Notes: generated from the sequence alone by a model not told the origin. Counted from the stretch's first letter, positions 54,160 to 62,714 are shown. The stretch: DNA of 64,000 nt from CAVTWH01 sp963850915 (GCA_963850915.1 CAWKND010000014.1:372001-436000), one strand, 5' to 3'. Made by a program: numbers and translations.

Positions 54160-54180
54160 AACGCGAGTATTACTCTCGTT
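54160..54180. promoter_or_regulatory. 21-bp inverted-repeat operator at the GH5 promoter
   Basis: On the gene strand AACGAGAGTA-A-TACTCGCGTT: the arms match at 9 of 10 positions and contain the perfect core GAGTAATACTC. The site covers the TAATAC -10 box, five bases before the ATG at 54155, so it should bind a dimeric repressor. The repressor gene is not next to it. Confidence 0.7.
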
Positions 54181-54225
54181 CTGTTGTTTGTCAGCCCTCC
54201 CAATCGGCTGTTGTTGCCGGGCCGG

Positions 54226-54627
54226 TCAGCCCCAGGGCTGGTGAACGATCTTGTCCACCCCGATGGTCAGGAGTACCCGTTCCTGCACCCGGCCGCGTGC
54301 CCACGTGTACGGGCCACCGGTGTACTTCTGGGACAGCTCCTCGATGTGCGCCGCCGCCCCGTCGATGGTGGTACCGAGTACGGTCCCGCGTACCGACCAG
54401 TACGAGAAGGTGTCCTCGGGGTCGAGGATGGTGACCGCGACGCGCGGATCGCGGTCGATGTTCTTCAGCTTCTGGAAGCCCCGCACGGTGTTGATCAAGA
54501 TGTGCTTGCCGTCGGTGCCGACCCAGGTCTGCGTCAGGTGCGGCGAGCCGTCCGGCATCGTGGTGGCGATCAGGCACGGACTGGGGCGCTCGAGCAGCGC
54601 GAGGAGGCCGGGCGGTAGGGAGATCAC
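54226..54627 (-). CDS. PPOX-class (F420/FMN) oxidoreductase
   Basis: 133-residue split-barrel protein: LLERPSPCLIATTMPDGSPHLTQTWVG at the start, HILINTVRGFQKLKNIDRDPRVAVTILD, and YWSVRGTVLGT with a C-terminal RVQERVLLTIGVDKIV. The pattern is that of the actinobacterial PPOX group, many of which use cofactor F420 (for example mycobacterial Rv1155-like proteins). Substrate unknown. GTG 54627 follows GGAAGGA. It reads toward the GH5 gene, which has its own promoter. Confidence 0.87.
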   Translation of the reverse strand: MISLPPGLLALLERPSPCLIATTMPDGSPHLTQTWVGTDGKHILINTVRGFQKLKNIDRDPRVAVTILDPEDTFSYWSVRGTVLGTTIDGAAAHIEELSQKYTGGPYTWARGRVQERVLLTIGVDKIVHQPWG

Positions 54628-54900
54628 GGCTGGTGGTCCTTCCGGTCGTCGTCTCCGTGCACGGTACGGCCGGCAGTCGGTCGCCGCCCGGTTACCCCGT
54701 GGCTTGCCGGCGCACCCTGTCCCGCCCCGGCCTGCCGCGCTAGAGTATCGACGGTCATCAATGACTTGGCGGAGTCACAGCGTTCGCACAGCCGGTACCC
54801 GGCGTGGGCTCAGCGGCAGCCGGTACCAAGATGGGGGTGAACCGTGCGCGCAGCCGGCGCGTACCCCCCTACATCGTGCAGTCGATCAACTGGAGGAGAC

Positions 54901-55410
54901 ATGGCGGACAGCAAGGACGACCTCGGCCCGACCACCAACCGGAGAGTTCTCTTCGGTGGCGTCGGGGCGGCCGGCTTGCTGGGTCTGACCGGGGCGCTGG
55001 CCGCCTGCGGCTCCGACGACACGAAGAGCAGCACGGGTACCGGCCAGCCCAGCCCCAGTACTGCGATATCCATCGACGGTAATGGTGGAGACAGTGGGGA
55101 CGGCGGCGACGCGCTCACCACGACCAGTGACATCCCGGTCGGTGGCGGCAAGATCTTCTCGAACGACAACGTGGTCGTGACCCAGCCGGTCGCCGGTACC
55201 TACAAGGCTTTCAGCGCCACCTGCACGCACCAGGCCTGCCTGGTCCAGTCGATCAGCAACGGGGTGATCAACTGCCCGTGCCACGGTAGCCAGTACTCGA
55301 TCAAGGATGGCTCCGTGGTGACGGCTGCCCGCGGTACCAACAAAAAGAACCAGCAGCCGCTGCCGGAGAAGACGGTCACCGTCTCCGGCGATCAGATCTC
55401 GGTTGGCTGA
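54901..55410 (+). CDS. Rieske [2Fe-2S] lipoprotein exported by the Tat pathway
   Basis: 169 residues. The Tat motif NRRVLFG is followed by a hydrophobic stretch and lipobox ALAAC (Cys about 36), so the folded iron-sulfur protein is exported and lipid-anchored. After a Ser/Gly-rich linker, the Rieske ligands are CTHQACLV and CPCHGSQYS. Members hold one [2Fe-2S] cluster and act in electron transfer outside the cytochrome bc1 complex; partner unknown. ATG 54901 is chosen behind GGAGGAG. It converges on the zinc-finger gene. Confidence 0.9.
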   Translation: MADSKDDLGPTTNRRVLFGGVGAAGLLGLTGALAACGSDDTKSSTGTGQPSPSTAISIDGNGGDSGDGGDALTTTSDIPVGGGKIFSNDNVVVTQPVAGTYKAFSATCTHQACLVQSISNGVINCPCHGSQYSIKDGSVVTAARGTNKKNQQPLPEKTVTVSGDQISVG

Positions 55411-55438
55411 ATTCAGGGGTCCAGCAGGGCGCGGACGG

Positions 55439-55460
55439 GGCCGCCGGTCAGCCGGCGGCC
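55439..55460. terminator. Hairpin between the Rieske and zinc-finger genes
   Basis: GGCCGCCGG and CCGGCGGCC form a perfect 9-bp stem around TCAG; the loop contains the stop codon of the minus-strand gene. Confidence 0.7.
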
Positions 55461-55705
55461 TCGTCCACGTAGCACCAGCGCCAGGTCTCGCCCGGCTGGG
55501 CCGAGCGGATCACCGGGTGGTCGGTCTCCCGGTAGTGCGCGGTGGAGTGCCGGCGCGGCGACGAGTCGCAGCAGCGGATCACGTGACAGGTCAGGCACTC
55601 GCGCAGGTGTACCCAGTCCGAGCGCCCCTCGGCCAGGCAGTCCGCGCAGCCCTTGATGTCCGCCGGCAGCTCGGGGTGGCCGGCCGCCCTCAGGTGCTCG
55701 CACAT
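55448..55705 (-). CDS. UBP-type zinc-finger protein
   Basis: 85 residues. CEHL...CADCLAEG, LRECLTCHVIRCCDSSPRRH and HYRETDHPVIRS give the Cys/His spacing of a ZnF-UBP domain, ending with WRWCYVDEAAG. In eukaryotes this fold binds the C-terminus of ubiquitin; in bacteria the domain stands alone and its role is unknown. ATG 55705 follows GAGGCGAG. It lies 41 bases upstream... on the minus strand, after the Na+/H+ antiporter gene, possibly co-transcribed. Confidence 0.88.
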   Translation of the reverse strand: MCEHLRAAGHPELPADIKGCADCLAEGRSDWVHLRECLTCHVIRCCDSSPRRHSTAHYRETDHPVIRSAQPGETWRWCYVDEAAG

Positions 55706-55745
55706 GGTCACTCGCCTCAACCTCCGCCGGAGTTCGGTGAGCGGG

Positions 55746-57323
55746 CTACTCCCCGGTCCGCTCCAGCATCGACTCTTCCAGATCCAGATCGCGCTGTGCC
55801 CGGCGCAGTACCTGTTCGGCGATCTGCCCCTCGTCGCGCGCGTTGAGGAAGACCTCCCGCTCGACGTCCAGCATCTCCTGGCGCAGCCGCTTGTACGCCT
55901 GTGTCGGCGTCTCCCGGCCGTCCTGGCCGAGCCGCTCCCAGGCCACGTTGCTGCGCTGGATGGCCAGGTTGCGGAGCCGGTCGACGACCTGGTCGGGTGC
56001 GCTGTGCGCCAACTCCTCCATGCGCTGCTTGGCGGCGTGGCTGGCCCGGTTCTGCACGCTCGCCTCGGCGAGCAGGTCCTCCGTCGGGTCGTCGGCGCCG
56101 ACCTTCAACAGCCGGGCCACGGTGGGCAGGGTGGTCGACTGCAGCAGCAGGCTGCCGATGATCACGGCGAAAGCCACCCAGACAAACAGTTCCCGGGGGT
56201 ACCGGGCGTGGTTGTCCAGGGTCACCGGGAGCGCGAGCGCGGTCGCCAGGGTCACCACGCCCCGCATTCCGGCCCACGCCAACAAGGTGGGTACCTGTAG
56301 CGGCGGGTACGGGTCGCGCCGGCGGATCGCGGGGATCAGCAGCCGGGGCAGGTAGGTGGCCGGGTACATCCACACGAAGCGGGCCAGCACCACGGTACCG
56401 AACACCGCCGCCGTGATCACGATCACCTGACCGGTCGGGGTGTGCAGGTCCCGCACGATTGACCGCAGCTGCAAACCGGTGACCAGGAAGACGGTCCCCT
56501 CCAGCAGGAAGTTGACCACCTTCCAGAACGCCTCCATCTGGAGCCGGGAGGCGGCTGACATGAGCACCGGCCAACGGTGCCCGAGAGCCAGCCCGACCAC
56601 CACCACGGCCACCACCGACGAGGCGTGTACCAGCTCCGCCGGTATCACCACGACGAACGGGGTGAGCAGGGAGAGCGTGTTGTCCAGCAGGGGATCCTTG
56701 ATCCGCCGGTGCAGGGCGCCGATGACCAGTGCGCCGATCCCGCCGATGACGAGCCCGCCGCCGGCCGCGATGACGAAGGCGAGGGCCAGCCCGCCGAAGC
56801 TGACCGCGGAGCCGATCGCCGCCGCCACGGCCACCCGGAACAGCACCAGCGCGCTGGCGTCGTTGACCAGGCTCTCGCCCTCCAGGATGGTGACGATCCG
56901 GCGGGGCAGGCCGATCTTGCGGCCGATCGCGGTCGCCGAGATCGCGTCGGTGGGGGCCACCACGGCGCCGAGCGCGAAGCAGATCGCCAGCGGCGCGCCC
57001 GGAATCAGCCAGTGCACCACGAGACCGACGGCTACCGCGGTGAAGACGACGAGGCCGATGGCGAGCAGCAGGATGGGGCGCAGGTTGACCCGGAAAGCGG
57101 GTACCGACGTCTCCAGGGCGGCCACGTAGAGCAGTGGCGGCAGGATGCCGACGAGTACCACCTCGGGGTCCAGGTGGATCTGCGGGAAGCCGGGGATGAA
57201 GGAGAGGACCAGCCCGGCGAGTACCAGCAGGATCGGTGCCAGCAGCCCGAAGCGCCGGGCGACCGCGGCCATCACGAACACCACGGACACCAGAACGACG
57301 GCCTGCTCCAGTCCCTGCTCCAC
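55746..57323 (-). CDS. Na+/H+ antiporter, CPA1 family
   Basis: 525 residues, about 12 membrane helices followed by a 140-residue cytoplasmic tail with predicted coiled coil (EDLLAEASVQNRASHAAKQR; QEMLDVEREVFLNARDEGQI). The ion-site motifs are APTDAIS (TM4-like) and EGESLVNDASALVLF (TM5-like ND pair), plus WAGMRGVVTLA. Bacterial CPA1 members exchange Na+, K+ or Li+ for H+. GTG 57323 lies seven bases from a TAGGCT -10 box, so the mRNA is probably leaderless. It is divergent from uvrC. Confidence 0.93.
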   Translation of the reverse strand: MEQGLEQAVVLVSVVFVMAAVARRFGLLAPILLVLAGLVLSFIPGFPQIHLDPEVVLVGILPPLLYVAALETSVPAFRVNLRPILLLAIGLVVFTAVAVGLVVHWLIPGAPLAICFALGAVVAPTDAISATAIGRKIGLPRRIVTILEGESLVNDASALVLFRVAVAAAIGSAVSFGGLALAFVIAAGGGLVIGGIGALVIGALHRRIKDPLLDNTLSLLTPFVVVIPAELVHASSVVAVVVVGLALGHRWPVLMSAASRLQMEAFWKVVNFLLEGTVFLVTGLQLRSIVRDLHTPTGQVIVITAAVFGTVVLARFVWMYPATYLPRLLIPAIRRRDPYPPLQVPTLLAWAGMRGVVTLATALALPVTLDNHARYPRELFVWVAFAVIIGSLLLQSTTLPTVARLLKVGADDPTEDLLAEASVQNRASHAAKQRMEELAHSAPDQVVDRLRNLAIQRSNVAWERLGQDGRETPTQAYKRLRQEMLDVEREVFLNARDEGQIAEQVLRRAQRDLDLEESMLERTGE

Positions 57324-57330
57324 GATCGCG

Positions 57331-57336
57331 AGCCTA
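57331..57336 (-). promoter_or_regulatory. -10 box of the Na+/H+ antiporter gene
   Basis: TAGGCT on the minus strand, seven bases before GTG 57323. The divergent uvrC promoter uses the same hexamer 80 bases away. Confidence 0.5.
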
Positions 57337-57397
57337 GTGGGCGGTGCGGTCGGCTGCTCCGGAGATGTCCGGCCCCGGCGCTGTGACCGCGGCGGGG

Positions 57398-57427
57398 ATG
57401 TCGGGGCCTCGGACTAGGCTTGCGCCC
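57398..57427 (+). promoter_or_regulatory. uvrC promoter, RecA-NDp/PafBC-like, leaderless
   Basis: ATGTCGGGG (57398-57406), eight bases, TAGGCT (57415-57420), seven bases, GTG of uvrC. Nearly identical to the polA promoter. Confidence 0.6.
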
Positions 57428-59458
57428 GTGGCTGACCCGTCGACGTACCGCCCGGCGCCCGGCACCATCCCCGACGCCCCGGGGGTCTACCGGTTCCGTG
57501 ACGCGACCCGTCGAGTGATCTACGTGGGCAAGGCCAAGAGCCTGCGCCAGCGGCTGAACTCCTACTTCGCCGACCCGTGGACGCTGCACCCGCGCACCCA
57601 GCAGATGGTCACCACGGCCACCTCGGTCGACTGGATCACCGTCGGTACCGAAGTTGAGGCGCTGCAACAGGAGTACACCTGGATCAAGGAATATGATCCC
57701 CGGTTCAACGTGCGCTACCGGGACGACAAGTCCTACCCGTTCCTCGCGGTCACCCTCGACGAGGAATACCCCCGGCTGCAGGTGATGCGCGGCGCCAAGC
57801 GCAAAGGGGTGCGCTACTTCGGCCCGTACGCCCACGCCTGGGCCATCCGCGAGACGCTCGACCTGCTGCTCCGGGTCTTCCCGGCGCGCACCTGCTCGGC
57901 CGGGGTCTTCAAGCGCAGCCACCAGATCGACCGGCCGTGCCTGCTCGGCTACATCGGCAAGTGCTCAGCGCCGTGCGTCGACCGGGTGACCGCCGAGGAG
58001 CACCGGCAGATCGTCACCGACTTCTGTGACTTCATGGCCGGCTCGACCGAGCGGATGATGCGCCGGCTGGAGAAGGAGATGCAGTCCGCCTCAGCTGGCC
58101 TGGAGTTCGAGCTGGCCGCCCGGCTGCGGGACGACCTGGCGGCGCTCCGCCGGGCGATGGAGAAGCAGGCGGTGGTGCTCGGCGACGGGACCGACGCCGA
58201 TGTGGTCGCCTTCGCCGAGGACCCGTTGGAGGCGGCGGTCCAGGTCTTCCACGTGCGCGGCGGCCGGGTACGCGGCCAGCGCGGCTGGGTGGTGGAGAAG
58301 ACCGAGGAGCTGTCCACCGGGGATCTGGTGCACCACTTCGCGTCCCAGGTCTACGGGCCGGAGCACGGCGAGAACGACATCCCCCGGGAGCTGCTCGTCC
58401 CGGAGTTGCCGCCGGACGCCGAGGCGCTGGCCGACTGGCTCTCCGAGCACCGGGGGAGCCGGGTGGCGCTGCGGGTACCCCAGCGCGGCGACAAGAAGTC
58501 GTTGATGGAGACGGTGGCGCGCAACGCTTCCCAGGCGCTGGCCCAGCACAAGCTGCGCCGGGCCGGCGACCTGTCCACCCGGAGCAAGGCGCTGGAGGAG
58601 ATCTCCGCGGCGCTGGGCATGGAGACCGCGCCGCTGCGCATCGAGTGCTACGACGTCTCCCAGATCCAGGGCACCGACGTGGTGGCGAGCATGGTGGTCT
58701 TCGAGGACGGCCTGGCCCGCAAGTCCGAATACCGGCGGTTCATGGTGCGCGGCGCCACCGACGACCTGTCCGCGCTCTCCGAGGTACTGCGCCGCCGGTT
58801 CACCCGGTTCCTGGAGACAGCTGCCGAAATCGAGAACGACGACCCAGAGCGGCCCGGGATCGACCCGCTTACCGGCCGGCCGCGCAAGTTCGCCTACCCG
58901 CCGCAGCTGGTCGTGGTGGACGGCGGGGAGCCGCAGGTCAACGCGGCGGCGCAGGTACTCGCCGAACTCGGGGTCAGTGACGTGACGCTCTGCGGCCTGG
59001 CCAAGCGGCTGGAGGAGGTGTGGCTGCCCGGCGAGGCGTTCCCGCTCATCCTGCCGCGCGCCTCGGAGGGGCTCTACCTGCTGCAACGGGCCCGGGACGA
59101 GGCGCACCGGTTCGCCATCACGTTCCACCGGGAGCGGCGCAGCAAGCGGATGACGGCCTCGGCGCTGGACGCGGTACCTGGGCTGGGTGAGCACCGGCGC
59201 AAGGCACTGCTCACCCGGTTCGGCTCGGTGAAGCGGTTGATGGATGCGTCGGTCGAGGAGATCGCGACGGTACCCGGGATCGGTCGGTTGACCGCCGCCG
59301 CCGTGCTCGCCGCGCTGCACCCGGAGAACGCCGCTGCCGAGCAGCCGCCGCAGGCCGGGGCGGCTGTGCCGGCGGACTCCGCCGACGTGGCCGGACCGGC
59401 GGCCGGGGCGGCTGTGCCGGCGGACTCCGCCGAGGTGGCCGGACCGGCGGCCGGGTGA
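57428..59458 (+). CDS. uvrC: Excinuclease ABC subunit C
   Basis: Dual-incision nuclease of nucleotide excision repair, 676 residues. The GIY-YIG domain (about 15-95) has GVYRFRDATRRVIYVGKAKS; a Cys-rich region CSAGVFKRSHQIDRPCLLGYIGKCSAPC follows; then the UVR domain that binds UvrB (EMQSASAGLEFELAARLRDD). The RNase H-like second nuclease has ECYDVSQIQGTD and VVVDGGEPQVN, and two HhH motifs (LDAVPGLGEHRRKALL, IATVPGIGRLTAAAV) close the body. The last 35 residues are a duplicated Ala/Gly-rich tail. GTG 57428 is fixed by the promoter and by the family start; the longer frame has no conserved residues. Confidence 0.97.
   Translation: MADPSTYRPAPGTIPDAPGVYRFRDATRRVIYVGKAKSLRQRLNSYFADPWTLHPRTQQMVTTATSVDWITVGTEVEALQQEYTWIKEYDPRFNVRYRDDKSYPFLAVTLDEEYPRLQVMRGAKRKGVRYFGPYAHAWAIRETLDLLLRVFPARTCSAGVFKRSHQIDRPCLLGYIGKCSAPCVDRVTAEEHRQIVTDFCDFMAGSTERMMRRLEKEMQSASAGLEFELAARLRDDLAALRRAMEKQAVVLGDGTDADVVAFAEDPLEAAVQVFHVRGGRVRGQRGWVVEKTEELSTGDLVHHFASQVYGPEHGENDIPRELLVPELPPDAEALADWLSEHRGSRVALRVPQRGDKKSLMETVARNASQALAQHKLRRAGDLSTRSKALEEISAALGMETAPLRIECYDVSQIQGTDVVASMVVFEDGLARKSEYRRFMVRGATDDLSALSEVLRRRFTRFLETAAEIENDDPERPGIDPLTGRPRKFAYPPQLVVVDGGEPQVNAAAQVLAELGVSDVTLCGLAKRLEEVWLPGEAFPLILPRASEGLYLLQRARDEAHRFAITFHRERRSKRMTASALDAVPGLGEHRRKALLTRFGSVKRLMDASVEEIATVPGIGRLTAAAVLAALHPENAAAEQPPQAGAAVPADSADVAGPAAGAAVPADSAEVAGPAAG
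59353..59455 (+). repeat. 48-bp tandem duplication at the end of uvrC
   Basis: The 48 bases from 59353 repeat at 59401 with a single visible difference (GACGTGG / GAGGTGG), followed by the first bases of a third copy. It encodes AGAAVPADSADVAGPA twice, outside the conserved UvrC domains. Confidence 0.95.
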
Positions 59459-59572
59459 GCGGGCTGACCGAACGGCCCGTTGTCGGATGGCGCAGTACCG
59501 GGTGGCGCTGTGCCGGGTGATGCCGGTGCCCGGCCTACCATGTCAGTCGCGGGCGGGCTGACAGGGGGAGTG

Positions 59573-60457
59573 GTGGCGGACGAGGAGCAGTCGCGGGGCG
59601 AAGTGGATCTGGTGATCGTGACCGGGGTGTCCGGTGGCGGTCGCAGTACCGTCGCCCGGGCCCTGGAGAACGTCGGCTTCTACGTGGTGGACAACCTCCC
59701 CCAGGCGCTGATGCTGCAGATGGCTGAGCTTGCCGTACAGGCCGGTGGCACGGCCCGGCAGACGGCCATGGTGCTCGACGTACGCAGCCGGGTCTTCTCC
59801 GGCGATCTCGGCGGTGCGGTGCAGGCGCTCAAGGACCGCGGCTTCAGCCCCCGGGTGATCTTCGTCGACGCCGACGACGACGTGCTCATCCGGCGCTTCG
59901 AGAGTGTCCGGCGGCCGCACCCCATGCAGGGCGACGGGCGGCTGGCGGAGGGCATCGCGGCCGAGCGGGCGCTGCTGGAGCAGGCCCGCGACCAGGCCGA
60001 TGTCATCGTCGACACCACCCACCTCAACGTCAACCAGCTGCGCTCGCGGATCGAGGAGCTGTTCGGCGGCGAGGACGCGCAGCGGCTGCGGGTGACCGTC
60101 GTCTCCTTCGGCTTCAAGTACGGGCTGCCCCCCGACGCCGACTTCGTACTGGACGCGCGCTTCCTACCCAACCCGTACTGGGTACCCGATCTGCGTGAGC
60201 ACACCGGGTTGGAGGAGGGGGTCAGCAAGTACGTCCTCGGCCAGCGGGGTGCGCTCACCTTCGTGGAGACCTACGCCCGGCTGGTCAACGCCACCGCTCC
60301 GGGCTTCGAGCGGGAGGGCAAGCGCTACCTGACGGTGGCCGTCGGCTGTACCGGCGGCAAGCACCGCAGCGTCGCCATCGCCGAGGAGCTGTCCCGCCGG
60401 CTGCGCGACCTGCGCCTGGTGGCCAGCGCCCAGCACCGTGACCTGGGGCGCGAGTGA
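59573..60457 (+). CDS. rapZ: RNase adapter protein RapZ (YvcJ family)
   Basis: Nucleotide-binding protein, 294 residues. In Escherichia coli RapZ directs decay of the sRNA GlmZ and so controls amino-sugar synthesis; the actinobacterial role is less clear. The P-loop is VTGVSGGGRST, with Arg in place of the Walker Lys, as common in this phylum; VVDNLPQALM and the C-terminal GCTGGKHRSVAIAEEL are family signatures. GTG 59573 (behind AGGGGGAG) is preferred; ATG 59540 overlaps a TACCAT box that may be the promoter. It is first in the conserved rapZ-yvcK-whiA cluster. Confidence 0.93.
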   Translation: MADEEQSRGEVDLVIVTGVSGGGRSTVARALENVGFYVVDNLPQALMLQMAELAVQAGGTARQTAMVLDVRSRVFSGDLGGAVQALKDRGFSPRVIFVDADDDVLIRRFESVRRPHPMQGDGRLAEGIAAERALLEQARDQADVIVDTTHLNVNQLRSRIEELFGGEDAQRLRVTVVSFGFKYGLPPDADFVLDARFLPNPYWVPDLREHTGLEEGVSKYVLGQRGALTFVETYARLVNATAPGFEREGKRYLTVAVGCTGGKHRSVAIAEELSRRLRDLRLVASAQHRDLGRE

Positions 60458-60506
60458 CCGGCCGACCGCTGGTCGCAGCGGAGCAGACCGTGGCTGGAGC
60501 GCGCGC

Positions 60507-61478
60507 GTGAAGGTTGTCGCATTCGGCGGCGGGCACGGGCTCTCCGCTTCGCTGCAGGCACTGCGCCAGCTCCAGGCGGAGCAACTCCAGGCCGGGCAGC
60601 TCCGGGCCGGGCGCCCCGAGGGCGGGCTGGAGATCACCGCTGTGGTCACGGTCGGCGACGACGGCGGCTCCAGTGGCCGGCTGCGCGCCGAGCGTGGCTG
60701 CCTACCACCCGGTGATCTCCGGCAGGCGCTCGCCGCGCTGGCCGACGACTCCCCGCTGGCCAGCTCCACCGCCGCGCTGTTCCAGTACCGGTTCGCCGGC
60801 AGCGACCCGCTGGCCGGCCACGCGGTGGGCAACCTGGTGCTCTGCGGGCTGCTGGAGCGCTACACCAACCCGGTGGACGCGCTGGATCACGCCGCGGCGA
60901 TGGTACGGGCGCACGGGCGGGTACTGCCGATGTCACCGGTACCGGTGAGCATCGAAGCGCTGCTCCGCCGCCCGGACGGCTCCGAAGCCACCGCGCACGG
61001 CCAGCACCAGGTCGCGATCACCGCCGAGCACGTGGAGGAGGTGCGGGTACGCCCACGCAACCCGCCCGCGTGCGTCGAGGCGCTGGCCGCGGTGGCCGAG
61101 GCCGACTGGCTGATCTTCGGACCCGGCTCGTGGTACACGAGTGTGATTCCGCACCTTCTCGTCCCGGAGTTGGCCGCCGCGATCACCGCGAGCGCCGCCG
61201 CCAAGCTGGTCACCCTCAATCTCGTGGCCGAGAAGGAGACCGCCCGGCTGTCGCTACCGGATCATCTGTACGCGCTCACCCGTTACCTTCCGGGGCTGCG
61301 CGCCGATGTAGTTCTTGCCGACGGTAAGGCAGTCGGCGACCCTGAACCAGTCCGGCATGCGGCACAATCGCTGGGCGCCCAGCTACTGCTGGCTCCGCTC
61401 GCGGTTGACGATGGAGGACCGCGGCACGACCCGGCCGCGCTGGCGACCGCCTTGTCACTGGTCCTCCATGCCGGATGA
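60507..61478 (+). CDS. yvcK: Gluconeogenesis factor YvcK/CuvA
   Basis: UDP-sugar-binding protein, 323 residues, linked to cell-wall synthesis and growth on gluconeogenic carbon (YvcK in Bacillus, CuvA in mycobacteria). It opens with VVAFGGGHGLSASLQALR, continues with VTVGDDGGSSGRLR, PPGDLRQALAALADD, VGNLVLCGLL and FGPGSWYTSVIPHL, all family signatures. A Gln/Leu-rich insertion (QLQAEQLQAGQLRAG) follows the first strand. GTG 60507 is placed directly before this conserved start; upstream in-frame codons overlap rapZ. Confidence 0.94.
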   Translation: MKVVAFGGGHGLSASLQALRQLQAEQLQAGQLRAGRPEGGLEITAVVTVGDDGGSSGRLRAERGCLPPGDLRQALAALADDSPLASSTAALFQYRFAGSDPLAGHAVGNLVLCGLLERYTNPVDALDHAAAMVRAHGRVLPMSPVPVSIEALLRRPDGSEATAHGQHQVAITAEHVEEVRVRPRNPPACVEALAAVAEADWLIFGPGSWYTSVIPHLLVPELAAAITASAAAKLVTLNLVAEKETARLSLPDHLYALTRYLPGLRADVVLADGKAVGDPEPVRHAAQSLGAQLLLAPLAVDDGGPRHDPAALATALSLVLHAG

Positions 61479-61537
61479 TTGCCGGGTGACGCGATGATGG
61501 AAGCACGGGATCCCCGGGCACGTGAGGTGACGACACG

Positions 61538-62518
61538 ATGGCGATGACAGCTTCGGTGAAAGACGAGTTGAGCCGGGTTGACGTGCCCAAGCCGTGCTGC
61601 CGGCGCTCGGAGATGGCTGCCCTGCTGCGGTTCGCGGGCGGCCTGCACATCGTCTCCGGCCGGGTGGTCGTCGAGGCGGAGCTGGACACCGGCTCGGTGG
61701 CCCGGCGGCTGCGCCGGGAGGTGGCCGAGGTCTACGGCTACCCCAGCGAGATCCACGTACTGGCCTCGGGCGGGCTGCGCAAGGGCAGCCACTACATCGT
61801 CCGGGTGGTCAAGGACGGCGAGGCGCTGGCCCGACAGACCGGGCTGCTGGACGTACGCGGCCGGCCGGTACGCGGCCTGCCCTCGCACGTGGTGTCCGCC
61901 GGCATGTGCTGCGCGGTGGCCGCCTGGCGTGGTGCGTTCATGGCGCACGGCTCGCTCACCGAGCCGGGGCGCTCCTGTGCCCTGGAGATCACCTGTCCCG
62001 GGCCGGAGTCGGCGCTGGCCCTGGTGGGTGCGGCGCGCCGGATCGGGATCAGTGCCAAGGCCCGCGAGGTACGCGGTGTGGACCGGGTGGTGGTCAAGGA
62101 CGGCGACGCCATTGCCCAGCTGCTCACCCGGCTCGGCGCGCACGCCAGCGTGCTGGCCTGGGAGGAGCGCCGGGTGCGCCGGGAGGTACGCGCCACCGCC
62201 AACCGGCTGGCCAACTTCGACGACGCCAACCTGCGCCGCTCGGCCCGCGCGGCGGTGGCCGCGGCCGCCCGGGTCACCCGGGCGCTGGAGATCCTCGACG
62301 GGACCGCCCCGAAGCACCTGACCATCGCCGGCACGCTGCGGCTGGAGCACCGCAACGCGTCGCTGGAGGAGTTGGGTGCGCTGGCCGACCCGGCGCTGAC
62401 CAAGGACGCCATCGCCGGCCGGATCCGTCGACTGCTGGCCCTGGCCGACAAGCGGGCCCGCGATCTGGGCATCCCGGACACTGAGGCGGCGGTCACTCCG
62501 GAGATGATGGTCAGCTGA
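61538..62518 (+). CDS. whiA: DNA-binding protein WhiA
   Basis: Sporulation and cell-division regulator that works with WhiB in Streptomyces. 326 residues: an N-terminal LAGLIDADG-like domain (KDELSRVDVPKPCCRRSEMA, LLRFAGGLHIVSGRVVVEAE, CAVAAWRGAFMAHGSLTEPG) and a C-terminal helix-turn-helix (TIAGTLRLEHRNASLEELGA, LTKDAIAGRIRRLLALAD). ATG 61538 is the normal family start. A GACAC, the known core of WhiA binding sites, lies six to two bases before the start, so autoregulation is possible. Confidence 0.95.
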   Translation: MAMTASVKDELSRVDVPKPCCRRSEMAALLRFAGGLHIVSGRVVVEAELDTGSVARRLRREVAEVYGYPSEIHVLASGGLRKGSHYIVRVVKDGEALARQTGLLDVRGRPVRGLPSHVVSAGMCCAVAAWRGAFMAHGSLTEPGRSCALEITCPGPESALALVGAARRIGISAKAREVRGVDRVVVKDGDAIAQLLTRLGAHASVLAWEERRVRREVRATANRLANFDDANLRRSARAAVAAAARVTRALEILDGTAPKHLTIAGTLRLEHRNASLEELGALADPALTKDAIAGRIRRLLALADKRARDLGIPDTEAAVTPEMMVS

Positions 62519-62528
62519 CCGATCCACG

Positions 62529-62553
62529 GTCGTCGGGCGGCAGGCCGGACGAC
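62529..62553 (+). terminator. Imperfect hairpin after whiA
   Basis: GTCGTC...GACGAC with an inner GGC/GCC pairing and one mismatch, 10 bases after the whiA stop. It separates the whiA cluster from gap. Confidence 0.45.
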
Positions 62554-62714
62554 GACCCGGCGTAAGCCTTGACCCGCATGAGGGTCGATGCGTGGCTTTG
62601 GGTATGGTCGTGGGGTTCGGCGACGAGGCCGCTGCGCCGTTCAGCAGTAGTCATGATCACGCGGCGCCTGGCCTGAGCGGAGGCGGGCGCACCACTGCCC
62701 GAGGAGAACTGTCC

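Noticed and set aside
59480..59572. Longer RapZ start at 59480 or 59540
   Set aside because: The added residues are low-complexity, and the strong ribosome site and conserved sequence favour GTG 59573.
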